Below the pieces are notes generated by a model, which was given only the letters and a program-made list of their open reading frames with translations, did not search any database and was not told where the DNA came from. From Aphodomonas sp964553125 (GTDB taxonomy: Bacteria > Bacillota > Clostridia > Christensenellales > Aristaeellaceae), in assembly GCA_964553125.1 (NCBI GenBank), contig CAZKJW010000043.1, positions 1 to 19,393 on the forward strand: a DNA stretch of 19,393 nt, written 5' to 3'. A program made the translations under genes and the position numbers. Within the stretch, counting starts at the first letter, position 1, and each line of letters starts with the position of its first letter. This document shows positions 1-10,027 of this stretch, piece after piece.

Positions 1-72
1 CGCGTTAAAAAGCAGCGCGGCGGCAAACAGCAGCGCAAGAATCAGCGCGAGTGCGGCAATTCGTTTTTTTAT
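1..72 (-). other. Possible N-terminus of a truncated minus-strand gene
   Basis: Directly downstream of the dnaE stop, one minus-strand frame reads IKKRIAALALILALLF followed by AAALLFNA and stays open to the window edge. A basic tip followed by about 17 hydrophobic residues is what a signal peptide or membrane anchor looks like. No ATG, GTG or TTG is visible in this frame near the start or in the part of the overlapping dnaE 3' end that I read, so the true start is unresolved. It may be a rare start codon, or the frame may be chance. Only the first 24 codons are in the window and the product cannot be named. Confidence 0.3.
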
Positions 73-3000
73 ACGGGTTTCACGTTTTCCTCTCCGAGCA
101 GGCGGCGCAGGGCGGAAAGCATTGACTCGCTCACGCGGCAGCGGAAGCCGTCGGGCGCCTTGAGGCGGCTGCCGTCGGAAAGGACGTTGAAGAACACAGC
201 CGTGCCGCCCGGCGCGCCGGCGACGATTTTCAGCGCCTGCTGCATCTGCGCCGTGTCCTGCACGCGCAGCCATAGCTTTTCGGGCTGCATGGGGGGTGCG
301 GGCGGCTGTTTTTTCGGCGCATATGCGCCGGAAATTTTCTCCGCAATCGCTTCGCCGTCCTTGGGAAGCGGCGCAACGTCGTCCACGCGCAGGCGGGGCG
401 CTTCTTCTTCGCGGATGGACAGGCTGCCGGTGAGAATGACCGGCATATCGACCGTCAGCTTGGAGCTGATGCGCTCCCACACGCGCGGGAAGATCAGCCC
501 CTCAATCTGGCCGGTCAGGTCTTCCAGCTGCACGAAGCCCATCAGCTTGTTTGCCTTGGTCGTTTTTGAGCGCACATCCGCCAGCACGCCGCCCATGGAG
601 ACGCGGCGGCCGTCGTTGGAAATGCCGCCGTCCTCCGCCTCGGTCATTTCCATGACCTGCTGCACGGTGAAGTTCATTTTTTCGAGCGTCTTGGCGTATT
701 CGTCGAGCGGGTGGCCGGTGATGTAAACGCCGGTCACTTCTTTTTCCATGGAAAGCAGATCCTTCAGCGGGAAAGGCTCCACGTCCGGATAGTGCGGCGC
801 TTCGTCGATGAGCGCGGGCGCGCCGTTCACCGCGTCGAACAGCGAGACCTGCCCCGCCACGTTTTTCTTGCGCACGGAGGCGGCACCGTCCATTGCGATG
901 AGGTATACGTTCATCAGCTGCGCGCGGTTCGCGCCCATGCCGTCGAACGCGCCGGCCATGATGAGGCTTTCCACCACGCGCTTGTTGACGCGATCGTCCA
1001 CCACGCGCCGCACGAAATCGAAGATATCGCGATACGCGCCGCCGGATTGCCGCTCGCGGACGATGGACTCTATGGCGGCTTCGCCGCTGCCCTTGATGGC
1101 GTTCAGCCCGAAGCGGATGCCGGGCTTGCCCTCCTTGTCGATATCGACGGAGAACTTGCCGCGGCTCTTGTTGACGTGCGGCGCGAGCACGGAGATGCCG
1201 TTCTTGCGGCAATATTGAATATACTGCGCGATTTTGCCGCTGTTGGAGGTGAACGAGTTCATCATGGCAGCCATGAACTGCACCGGATAGTGCAGCTTGA
1301 GCCATGCCGTCTGCACGGCGACGATGGCGTAGCCCGTCGCGTGCGATTTGTTGAAGGCGTAGCTGGCAAACGCCGTCATCTCGTCGAAGATGGAGACCGC
1401 GACGCTCTCCGGCACGCCGTTGCGCACGGCGCCGGGAACGATCACCTTGCCGTCCTCTACGAGGCCGTGAATGAAGTATTCGCGCTCCTGCGCCATTACG
1501 TCCTTTTTCTTTTTCGCCATGGCGCGGCGCACAAGGTCGCTGCGGCCGAGCGAATAGCCCGCCAAGTCGCGCACAATCTGCATGACCTGCTCCTGATAGA
1601 CCATGCAGCCGTAGGTCACGTCGAGGATCGGGCGCAGGCGCTCGTCCTTGTAGCGCACGGTGGACGGGTCGTTCTTGCCCGCGATATAGCGCGGAATGCT
1701 CTCCATGGGGCCGGGACGATACAGCGAAATGGCGGCGATGATATCCTCAAAGCAGCTCGGCTTCATGCTCGCGAGGAAGGAACGCATCCCGCCGCTTTCC
1801 AGCTGGAAAACGCCGTCCGTGTCGCCGGAGGAGATCATTTCGTATACGCCCGGGTCGTCCATCGGGATTTCTTCGGCCGTCATGTCCACGCCCGCCTCGC
1901 GCATCATGTCGAGCGTATCACGGATGACCGTGAGCGTGCGCAGGCCGAGAAAGTCCATTTTCAAAAGCCCGAGGTGCTCGAGCGTGTCCTTGGGATACTG
2001 CGTGGTGACGACGTCGTCGTTTCTTTGCAGCGGCACGTAGTCCGTCACGGGGTTCTGCGTGATGAGAACGCCTGCGGCGTGCGTGCCGGTGTTGCGCGGC
2101 ATTCCTTCCAGCTCGCGCGCCATGTCGATGAGCCGTTTGGTGCGCGGGTCGGTTTCGTAGCGCGCTTGCAGGTCGGGGTTGATTTGCAGCGCTTTGTCCA
2201 GCGTCATGTCCAGCGCGAAGGGGATCATTTTCGCAATGCTGTCCACCTCGGCGTAGGGATAGCCCAGCACGCGCCCGACGTCGCGCACGACGCCCTTGGC
2301 TGCCATGGTGCCGAAGGTGATGATCTGCGCCACATGGTCGTCGCCGTAGCGGCGCGCCACATAGTCGATCACCTCCTGCCGGCGCTCGTAGCAGAAGTCG
2401 ATGTCCAGATCGGGCATGGACACGCGTTCAGGGTTGAGGAAGCGCTCGAAGATAAGGCTGTATTTCAGCGGGTCAATGGCCGTAATGCCCAGCGTGTAGG
2501 CGACGATGGAGCCCGCGCCGCTTCCGCGGCCGGGGCCGACCATGATGCCGTGATCCTTGGCGTATTTGATGAAATCCCAGACGATGAGAAAATAATCGAC
2601 GAAGCCCATCGACTCAATGGTGGACAGCTCGTAGTCCAGCCGCTTCTGCGCGGTACCGTCGTCGTCCGGATAGAGCGCGGCAAGCCCGCACTGACATTCG
2701 CGGCGCAGCAGCTGCGGCGCGGTGATGTTTTCCGGCAGCGGATAGGCGGGCAGGTGGCGGGTTTTGAAGTCGAACTCGACGTTGCACCGCTCGGCAATCT
2801 CCACCGTGCGCTCCAGCGCCTCCGGCCACTGCGGGAAAAGCGCCAGCATTTCTTCCGGCGTTTTGAGGAACAGCTCGCGCGTCTGCATCCGCATCCGGTT
2901 TTCGTCGTCGAGCGTTTTGCCGGTCTGGATGCACATGAGGACTTCCTGCGCCTCGGCGTCCTCCTTGCGAAGGTAGTGTACGTCGTTTGTGGCGACGAAG

Positions 3001-3593
3001 GGAACGTCCATTTCGCGCGCAAGGCGCACCAGCTGCGGCAGCACCGTGCGCTCCTCGGGAATGGCGTGATCCTGTATTTCGATGAAAAAGTTTTCTTTTC
3101 CGAACAGGCGAAGGTAGCGTTCTACCGCGCGGTGCGCGGTTTCATCCTGACCGTTGAGAAGCGCTTGCGGAATCTCGCCCTGAAGGCAGGCGGACAGGCA
3201 GATCAGCCCTTCCGTGCGCCCTTCGAGCAGCTTGAAATCGATACGGGGACGGTAATAAAAGCCGCGCGTCCATGCGTCCGAAACGAGATGCGTGAGGTTT
3301 TTGTAGCCCGTCTCGTTCTCGCAAAGCAGAATGAGGTGGTTATAGTCGCGCGCCAGCGCGCGGCGCTCATCCATGTCCGGGCAGATGTAGCATTCGCAGC
3401 CGATCACGGGGTGAATGCCGGCCTTCTTTGCCGCAGAATAAAAATCGACCGCGCCGTACATGACGCCGTGGTCGGTTATGGCGCAGTGACGCATCCCCTT
3501 GGCGCGAAGCGCGTCCATGAGCGGATCAATGCGGCACGCGCCGTCCAGCAGGCTGTACTCCGTATGAAGATGAAGGTGAGCAAAATCAATCAT
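69..3593 (-). CDS. dnaE: DNA polymerase III alpha subunit (DnaE1 type)
   Basis: Replicative DNA polymerase of 1174 residues, the usual size for DnaE. The N-terminus is a PHP domain (HLHTEYSLLDGA at about residues 8-19, then ITDHGVMYG). The palm carries the catalytic acidic motif PDLDIDF near residues 392-398 and a further conserved Asp in KMDFLGL near residue 545. GPGRGSGAGSIVAYTLGIT and NKSHATGYAIVAV are typical DnaE blocks. A C-terminal OB fold (VSMGGVLADVRSKTTK, then GFVQLEDLTGQIEGLIF) identifies the DnaE rather than the PolC class; there is no embedded exonuclease domain. The frame stays open 34 residues further upstream, but the conserved protein begins at MIDFAHLHLH, so I place the start at 3593. 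No good Shine-Dalgarno precedes it, and an extended -10 ends 6 bases before the ATG. The nearest upstream gene, nifJ, is separated by a terminator, so dnaE is its own transcription unit. Confidence 0.97.
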   Translation of the reverse strand: MIDFAHLHLHTEYSLLDGACRIDPLMDALRAKGMRHCAITDHGVMYGAVDFYSAAKKAGIHPVIGCECYICPDMDERRALARDYNHLILLCENETGYKNLTHLVSDAWTRGFYYRPRIDFKLLEGRTEGLICLSACLQGEIPQALLNGQDETAHRAVERYLRLFGKENFFIEIQDHAIPEERTVLPQLVRLAREMDVPFVATNDVHYLRKEDAEAQEVLMCIQTGKTLDDENRMRMQTRELFLKTPEEMLALFPQWPEALERTVEIAERCNVEFDFKTRHLPAYPLPENITAPQLLRRECQCGLAALYPDDDGTAQKRLDYELSTIESMGFVDYFLIVWDFIKYAKDHGIMVGPGRGSGAGSIVAYTLGITAIDPLKYSLIFERFLNPERVSMPDLDIDFCYERRQEVIDYVARRYGDDHVAQIITFGTMAAKGVVRDVGRVLGYPYAEVDSIAKMIPFALDMTLDKALQINPDLQARYETDPRTKRLIDMARELEGMPRNTGTHAAGVLITQNPVTDYVPLQRNDDVVTTQYPKDTLEHLGLLKMDFLGLRTLTVIRDTLDMMREAGVDMTAEEIPMDDPGVYEMISSGDTDGVFQLESGGMRSFLASMKPSCFEDIIAAISLYRPGPMESIPRYIAGKNDPSTVRYKDERLRPILDVTYGCMVYQEQVMQIVRDLAGYSLGRSDLVRRAMAKKKKDVMAQEREYFIHGLVEDGKVIVPGAVRNGVPESVAVSIFDEMTAFASYAFNKSHATGYAIVAVQTAWLKLHYPVQFMAAMMNSFTSNSGKIAQYIQYCRKNGISVLAPHVNKSRGKFSVDIDKEGKPGIRFGLNAIKGSGEAAIESIVRERQSGGAYRDIFDFVRRVVDDRVNKRVVESLIMAGAFDGMGANRAQLMNVYLIAMDGAASVRKKNVAGQVSLFDAVNGAPALIDEAPHYPDVEPFPLKDLLSMEKEVTGVYITGHPLDEYAKTLEKMNFTVQQVMEMTEAEDGGISNDGRRVSMGGVLADVRSKTTKANKLMGFVQLEDLTGQIEGLIFPRVWERISSKLTVDMPVILTGSLSIREEEAPRLRVDDVAPLPKDGEAIAEKISGAYAPKKQPPAPPMQPEKLWLRVQDTAQMQQALKIVAGAPGGTAVFFNVLSDGSRLKAPDGFRCRVSESMLSALRRLLGEENVKPV

Positions 3594-3599
3594 GCATTC

Positions 3600-3628
3600 A
3601 GTATAGCACGAAAAGGAATTTTTGAACA
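3600..3628 (-). promoter_or_regulatory. Extended -10 promoter for dnaE
   Basis: On the minus strand TGC-TATACT (3600-3608) is an extended -10. A weak -35, TGTTCA (3623-3628), lies 17 bases upstream. The start point expected about 7 bases after the -10 falls on the A of the dnaE ATG at 3593. Confidence 0.55.
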
Positions 3629-3688
3629 GGGAAAACAGGCGGAGGAAACAAGAAAGCCTTCGGGCGGGGATGACAGTGACGGAGTGCA

Positions 3689-3725
3689 ATATCAAAAAAA
3701 GTGGCCGCAGCCACTTTTTTGATAT
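3689..3725 (-). terminator. Bidirectional terminator palindrome downstream of nifJ
   Basis: A near-perfect palindrome: ATATC, an A tract, GTGGC, the 4-base loop CGCA, GCCAC, a T tract, GATAT. A GC-rich 5-bp core flanked by A7 on one side and T6 on the other gives a rho-independent terminator on either strand. It follows the nifJ stop by about 60 bases and insulates dnaE from nifJ transcription. Confidence 0.85.
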
Positions 3726-3730
3726 ACTAA

Positions 3731-3759
3731 GCCCCTTCCCTTTTTGGAAGGGAAGGGGC
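3731..3759. repeat. Perfect 10-bp inverted repeat
   Basis: GCCCCTTCCC and GGGAAGGGGC are exact reverse complements around a 9-base loop (TTTTTGGAA). It sits between the nifJ stop and the terminator palindrome. No T tract follows on either strand, so it is not a standard terminator. It could be part of a dispersed intergenic element or a 3' end mRNA stabiliser; the window alone cannot decide. Confidence 0.6.
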
Positions 3760-3785
3760 GGTACAAGGCGTGATGCGCCGGCGAA

Positions 3786-7325
<3,540 letters not shown>

Positions 7326-7382
7326 CAAGGTTCCTCCTTATCGAGTCCATAACGGGATTTCTATGTCATCCCTAACATATCA

Positions 7383-7411
7383 ATTATAAGGATACCTTTT
7401 CACATTGTCAA
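7383..7411 (-). promoter_or_regulatory. Perfect consensus sigma-A promoter for nifJ
   Basis: Minus strand TTGACA (7406-7411), 17-base spacer, TATAAT (7383-7388): an exact match to the housekeeping consensus in both boxes and in spacing. Transcription should start near 7376, giving a leader of about 50 bases before the ATG at 7325. Confidence 0.93.
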
Positions 7412-7474
7412 CCCTGAAACTCTGCGAACGGCAAAGGTTTGCGGCGAAAATTCTATCCGGCCGCAGGGCGGCCA

Positions 7475-7508
7475 AAAAAGAAAAAACCGCTGCGGACGCG
7501 CAGAGCGG
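7475..7508 (-). terminator. Rho-independent terminator after the CAT-like gene
   Basis: On the minus strand a stem of CCG and CTGCG pairing with CGCAG and CGG (two-base bulge, loop CGTC; 7487-7508) is followed by TTTTTT and more T-rich sequence (7475-7486). It lies about 85 bases after the stop at 7593. Between them a wider inverted repeat (GCCGGAC / GTCCGGC) encloses a T7 tract and may add to termination. Confidence 0.75.
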
Positions 7509-7592
7509 AAGCATTGCGCGCAGAGCGGCTGCGCCGGACAAAAAAATCCCCCGCGCGGGCAGTCCGGCGGAGGATGCGGCAGGGAAATTTTT

Positions 7593-8228
7593 TTATTGTA
7601 TAAGCGCCTGTATCTGCGCCTGAAGGTTTTCATAAAATCTGGCGATGTGAACGCCGTCAACGAGGCCGTGATGCGCGAGCAGCGTGACGGGCAGCTGCTC
7701 CCTTCCGCCGTGATCCTTCTGAAACTTGCCCCACGTGATTCTGGGGTTGGATTCCTCGCCGCCTGCGACGGGCTGAATGAGGGCGGTGTAGTGGAGCCAC
7801 GGCAGGGTGGAAATGAAATACATGCTCTCCACGTCGTCGTCCTCCTGAATGCTTGCGTTCAGGCGGCAGCGGCTCCGCGCGCTTTCGGCGTAGGGAATGT
7901 ATTCATCCAGCGGCATGTGGTGCCGCAGGGTGCAGTAGCAGTAAGCGCCGCTGTCGAGCAGCTCCACGTGCGTGGTGGGGCATTCGCTGTATTCAATCAC
8001 GTCGCCGTTCCGGATGCGGCGGCGCAATTCTGCAACGCCGTCGGCCGCAAGGGCGGCGGCATGCATGAACGTCAGGTAGAACGAATATTTTTTCTGCTTG
8101 CAGAACCGGACAAGCTCGGTGACGTCCACGTCGCTCGTCACGCCGACGTAGGGGTATTGCAGCGAGGAGAAATATTCAAGGTGCTGGCGGCGGGGATCAT
8201 GCGTCAGATCGATTTTCACAAAGCTCAT
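7593..8228 (-). CDS. Chloramphenicol O-acetyltransferase-like protein (CatA family)
   Basis: A 211-residue protein, close to the 213-219 residues of CatA enzymes, which transfer acetyl from acetyl-CoA to chloramphenicol and act as trimers. The active-site segment is LAHHGLVDGVH: His187 corresponds to the catalytic His195 and Asp191 to Asp199. Ser140 in FISTLPW lies 47 residues before His187, the same spacing as Ser148 to His195 in the reference enzymes, so the catalytic set is complete. NPRITWGKF matches the conserved TWGK/TMGK block. The start at 8228 is set by AAGGAG 7 bases upstream; an upstream in-frame extension is not family-like. The gene overlaps the preceding membrane-protein gene by 32 bases, suggesting coupled translation. 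Many anaerobe proteins of this branch have never been tested, so activity on chloramphenicol is an inference and another acyl acceptor is possible. Confidence 0.88.
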   Translation of the reverse strand: MSFVKIDLTHDPRRQHLEYFSSLQYPYVGVTSDVDVTELVRFCKQKKYSFYLTFMHAAALAADGVAELRRRIRNGDVIEYSECPTTHVELLDSGAYCYCTLRHHMPLDEYIPYAESARSRCRLNASIQEDDDVESMYFISTLPWLHYTALIQPVAGGEESNPRITWGKFQKDHGGREQLPVTLLAHHGLVDGVHIARFYENLQAQIQALIQ

Positions 8229-8634
8229 AGCGGGTCTCCTTTTTGGCGAAGCGAGTATGGCGGGGGATGTTCGGTGCAAAGAGAAACGCCGATACAACCG
8301 GCGGCGCGGAGCGGCTCGTGATGCCGCTGAACAGAAATAGAACCGAGGGGTGAATGGAGCGCGCAAGCGCGCGAAAGACGCTGCTTTTCCTGAAGCAGAC
8401 CGCCCAGCCGGCGCAATAGGCCGCCGTCAGCACGGCGTTTCCAATCAGATAGAGCGCGAGCGCTTCATCCGACGGCCAGCCGAAGCAGCCGAACCGCCCG
8501 ATTTGCTCCATCAGCTCGACCGGTTTGTTTTTCCATTTGTTTTCAAAGCCGTTCCGGCAGCGGATTGCAAAGACGACGTTGGGAACCATGATGACGAGCA
8601 TAAAAACCAGCCCGAAGCCGTTGAACCAGTGCAT
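8197..8634 (-). CDS. Small integral membrane protein, unknown function
   Basis: A 145-residue protein with three hydrophobic segments (about residues 5-24, 56-81 and 96-121) and the conserved-looking blocks MVPNVVFAI, EQIGRFGCF and PSVLFLFSGI. I recognise the style of an uncharacterised Firmicutes membrane family, not a function. From memory, relatives carry an extra hydrophobic stretch of roughly a dozen residues after EQIGR.GCF; here the sequence passes straight to WPSDEALALYLIGN, which would be an in-frame internal deletion. The frame continues upstream, but ATG 8634 is chosen because GGAGG is 7 bases before it, whereas the ATG at 8640 is only one base from that site. The last 32 bases overlap the start of the CAT-like gene. 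Confidence 0.7.
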   Translation of the reverse strand: MHWFNGFGLVFMLVIMVPNVVFAIRCRNGFENKWKNKPVELMEQIGRFGCFGWPSDEALALYLIGNAVLTAAYCAGWAVCFRKSSVFRALARSIHPSVLFLFSGITSRSAPPVVSAFLFAPNIPRHTRFAKKETRYELCENRSDA

Positions 8635-8641
8635 CTGCATC

Positions 8642-8646
8642 CCTCC
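8642..8646 (-). promoter_or_regulatory. Start-deciding ribosome binding site of the membrane protein
   Basis: GGAGG lies 7 bases before ATG 8634 and almost touches ATG 8640. A 6-bp hairpin, CCGCCG-TTTC-CGGCGG on the plus strand, abuts and partly includes this site, so initiation could depend on its melting. Confidence 0.55.
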
Positions 8647-8666
8647 GCCGTTTCCGGCGGAAAAAA

Positions 8667-8675
8667 AGTATAGCA
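8667..8675 (-). promoter_or_regulatory. Extended -10 promoter for the membrane protein / CAT-like pair
   Basis: Minus strand TGC-TATACT, identical to the dnaE extended -10. No convincing -35 is seen. Transcription would start near 8660, about 25 bases before ATG 8634. Confidence 0.5.
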
Positions 8676-8785
8676 AAATTGCGGAAAGAAATCCATCGCC
8701 CGCGCAAGGCGCGCTGGATTCTTTCCGCCCGTGCGCCGCGGCGCATCTTTTTGCGAAAACCGGCGGCATATCTTCGATTTAATGC

Positions 8786-8814
8786 TTGAGAAAAGGAACG
8801 CCGCTTGTTATAAT
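8786..8814 (+). promoter_or_regulatory. Strong promoter of the ychF-mnmE unit
   Basis: TTGAGA (8786-8791), 17-base spacer, TATAAT (8809-8814), with TG at 8806-8807 making an extended -10. Start point near 8821, giving a leader of about 96 bases. Confidence 0.88.
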
Positions 8815-8823
8815 CATGCTGCG

Positions 8824-8860
8824 GAAGCGTACCGTTTTTTCGTGCGAAAAAAGCCGCTTC
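8824..8860 (+). promoter_or_regulatory. 5' stem-loop in the ychF leader
   Basis: GAAGCG (8824-8829) pairs with CGCTTC (8855-8860). Inside, TTTTTTC (8835-8841) pairs with GAAAAAA (8846-8852) around the loop GTGC. The hairpin begins a few bases after the predicted start point, so it would cap the 5' end of the mRNA. It leaves the SD at 8899-8906 free. It could act in mRNA stability; no known riboswitch is recognised. Confidence 0.5.
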
Positions 8861-8916
8861 TTGCAAAGAATTTTATCAAAAATCGGTTGCAAAAAACCAA
8901 AGGAGAATGAAAATAT

Positions 8917-10014
8917 ATGAAACTTGGCGTCGTGGGGCTTCCCAACGTGGGCAAGAGCACGCTTTTTAATGCGATCACGCAGGCCGGCGCGGAGGCCGCG
9001 AACTATCCCTTCTGCACCATCGAGCCGAACACCGGCGTCGTGGCCGTGCCGGACAGACGGCTGGACGTGCTGACCGAAATGTATCACCCGAAGAAGACGA
9101 CGCCCGCCGCCATCGAGTTTGTCGATATCGCAGGGCTGGTCAAGGGCGCAAGCCGCGGCGAGGGACTGGGCAACAAGTTCCTCAGCCACATCCGCGAGGT
9201 GGATGCGATCGTCCACGTCGTGCGCTGCTTTGAGGATGAAAACATCGTCCACGTCAACGGCAGAATCGACCCGGCCGACGATATTTCCACCATCAACCTT
9301 GAACTCATCCTTGCTGACCTTGAAACCGTGCAGAAGCGCGGAGACAAGGCGCGCAAGATGATCAAGTCCGGCGAGAAGCGCTATGCCGAGGAGGCCGATC
9401 TGGCCGACCGGCTCGTCGCGCATCTGGAGAAAGAGCAGCCCGCCCGCACCTTCCCCTTTACGGATGAGGAGCGCGCCATCGAGAAGGAATGGTTTCTCCT
9501 GACGGACAAGCCCGTTCTCTATGCCGCCAACATCGGCGAGGACGACATCGGCACGCCCGAGGACGAGATTCCCGGCGTGGCCGCCATGAAAGCCATGGCA
9601 GCCAAGGAGGGCGCGGAGGTGCTGGTGATTTCCGCGCAGGTGGAAGAAGAAATTGCGCAGCTGGAGCCGGAAGAAAAAAAGGAATTCCTTGCCGATCTGG
9701 GCATTGAGCGCAGCGGTCTGGAGCGGCTGGTCGAGCGCAGCTACTCGCTTCTGGGGCTGATTTCGTTCCTGACGTGCGGCACGGACGAGGTGCGCGCGTG
9801 GACGATCCGCCGCGGAACGAAGGCGCCGCAGGCGGCCGGAAAAATCCACTCCGATTTTGAACGCGGATTCATCCGCGCCGAAATTGTGCCGTTTGAAACG
9901 CTGGTGGAAAAGGGAAGCATGGCCGCGTGCCGCGAGCTGGGGCTCATTCGCTCCGAGGGGCGCGACTACGTGATGAAGGACGGCGACGTGACGCTGTTCC
10001 GCTTTAACGTCTGA
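8917..10014 (+). CDS. ychF: Redox-regulated ATPase YchF (Obg family)
   Basis: A 365-residue P-loop protein of the YchF/OLA1 group, cytosolic, ribosome-associated, and in this family preferring ATP over GTP. The Walker A GLPNVGKST spans residues 7-15, followed by the YchF-typical block NYPFCTIEPN. G3 is VDIAGLVKGAS. The position of the usual NKxD guanine-specificity motif reads NIGEDD, as expected for a YchF ATPase. A helical middle part and a C-terminal TGS domain complete the normal layout and length. SD AAAGGAGA (8899-8906) precedes ATG 8917 with a somewhat long gap. It is the first gene of a plus-strand unit; mnmE begins 10 bases after its stop. Confidence 0.97.
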   Translation: MKLGVVGLPNVGKSTLFNAITQAGAEAANYPFCTIEPNTGVVAVPDRRLDVLTEMYHPKKTTPAAIEFVDIAGLVKGASRGEGLGNKFLSHIREVDAIVHVVRCFEDENIVHVNGRIDPADDISTINLELILADLETVQKRGDKARKMIKSGEKRYAEEADLADRLVAHLEKEQPARTFPFTDEERAIEKEWFLLTDKPVLYAANIGEDDIGTPEDEIPGVAAMKAMAAKEGAEVLVISAQVEEEIAQLEPEEKKEFLADLGIERSGLERLVERSYSLLGLISFLTCGTDEVRAWTIRRGTKAPQAAGKIHSDFERGFIRAEIVPFETLVEKGSMAACRELGLIRSEGRDYVMKDGDVTLFRFNV

Positions 10015-10027
10015 GAAAAAAGCTATG

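Noticed and set aside
711..3722. A 1003-codon open frame on the plus strand, antisense to dnaE
   Set aside because: Its product is His/Arg/Val-rich low-quality sequence with no family motifs. dnaE on the other strand is unmistakable, and GC-rich codon use routinely opens such antisense frames.
7459..7473. GGCCGC-AGG-GCGGCC hairpin as a second terminator
   Set aside because: It is followed by an A run on the plus strand and by no T tract on the minus strand, so it does not qualify.
7593..8228. Loss of the active-site serine in the CAT-like protein
   Set aside because: Counting back from His187 places Ser140 at the expected 47-residue distance, in the FxSxxPW context, so the residue is present.
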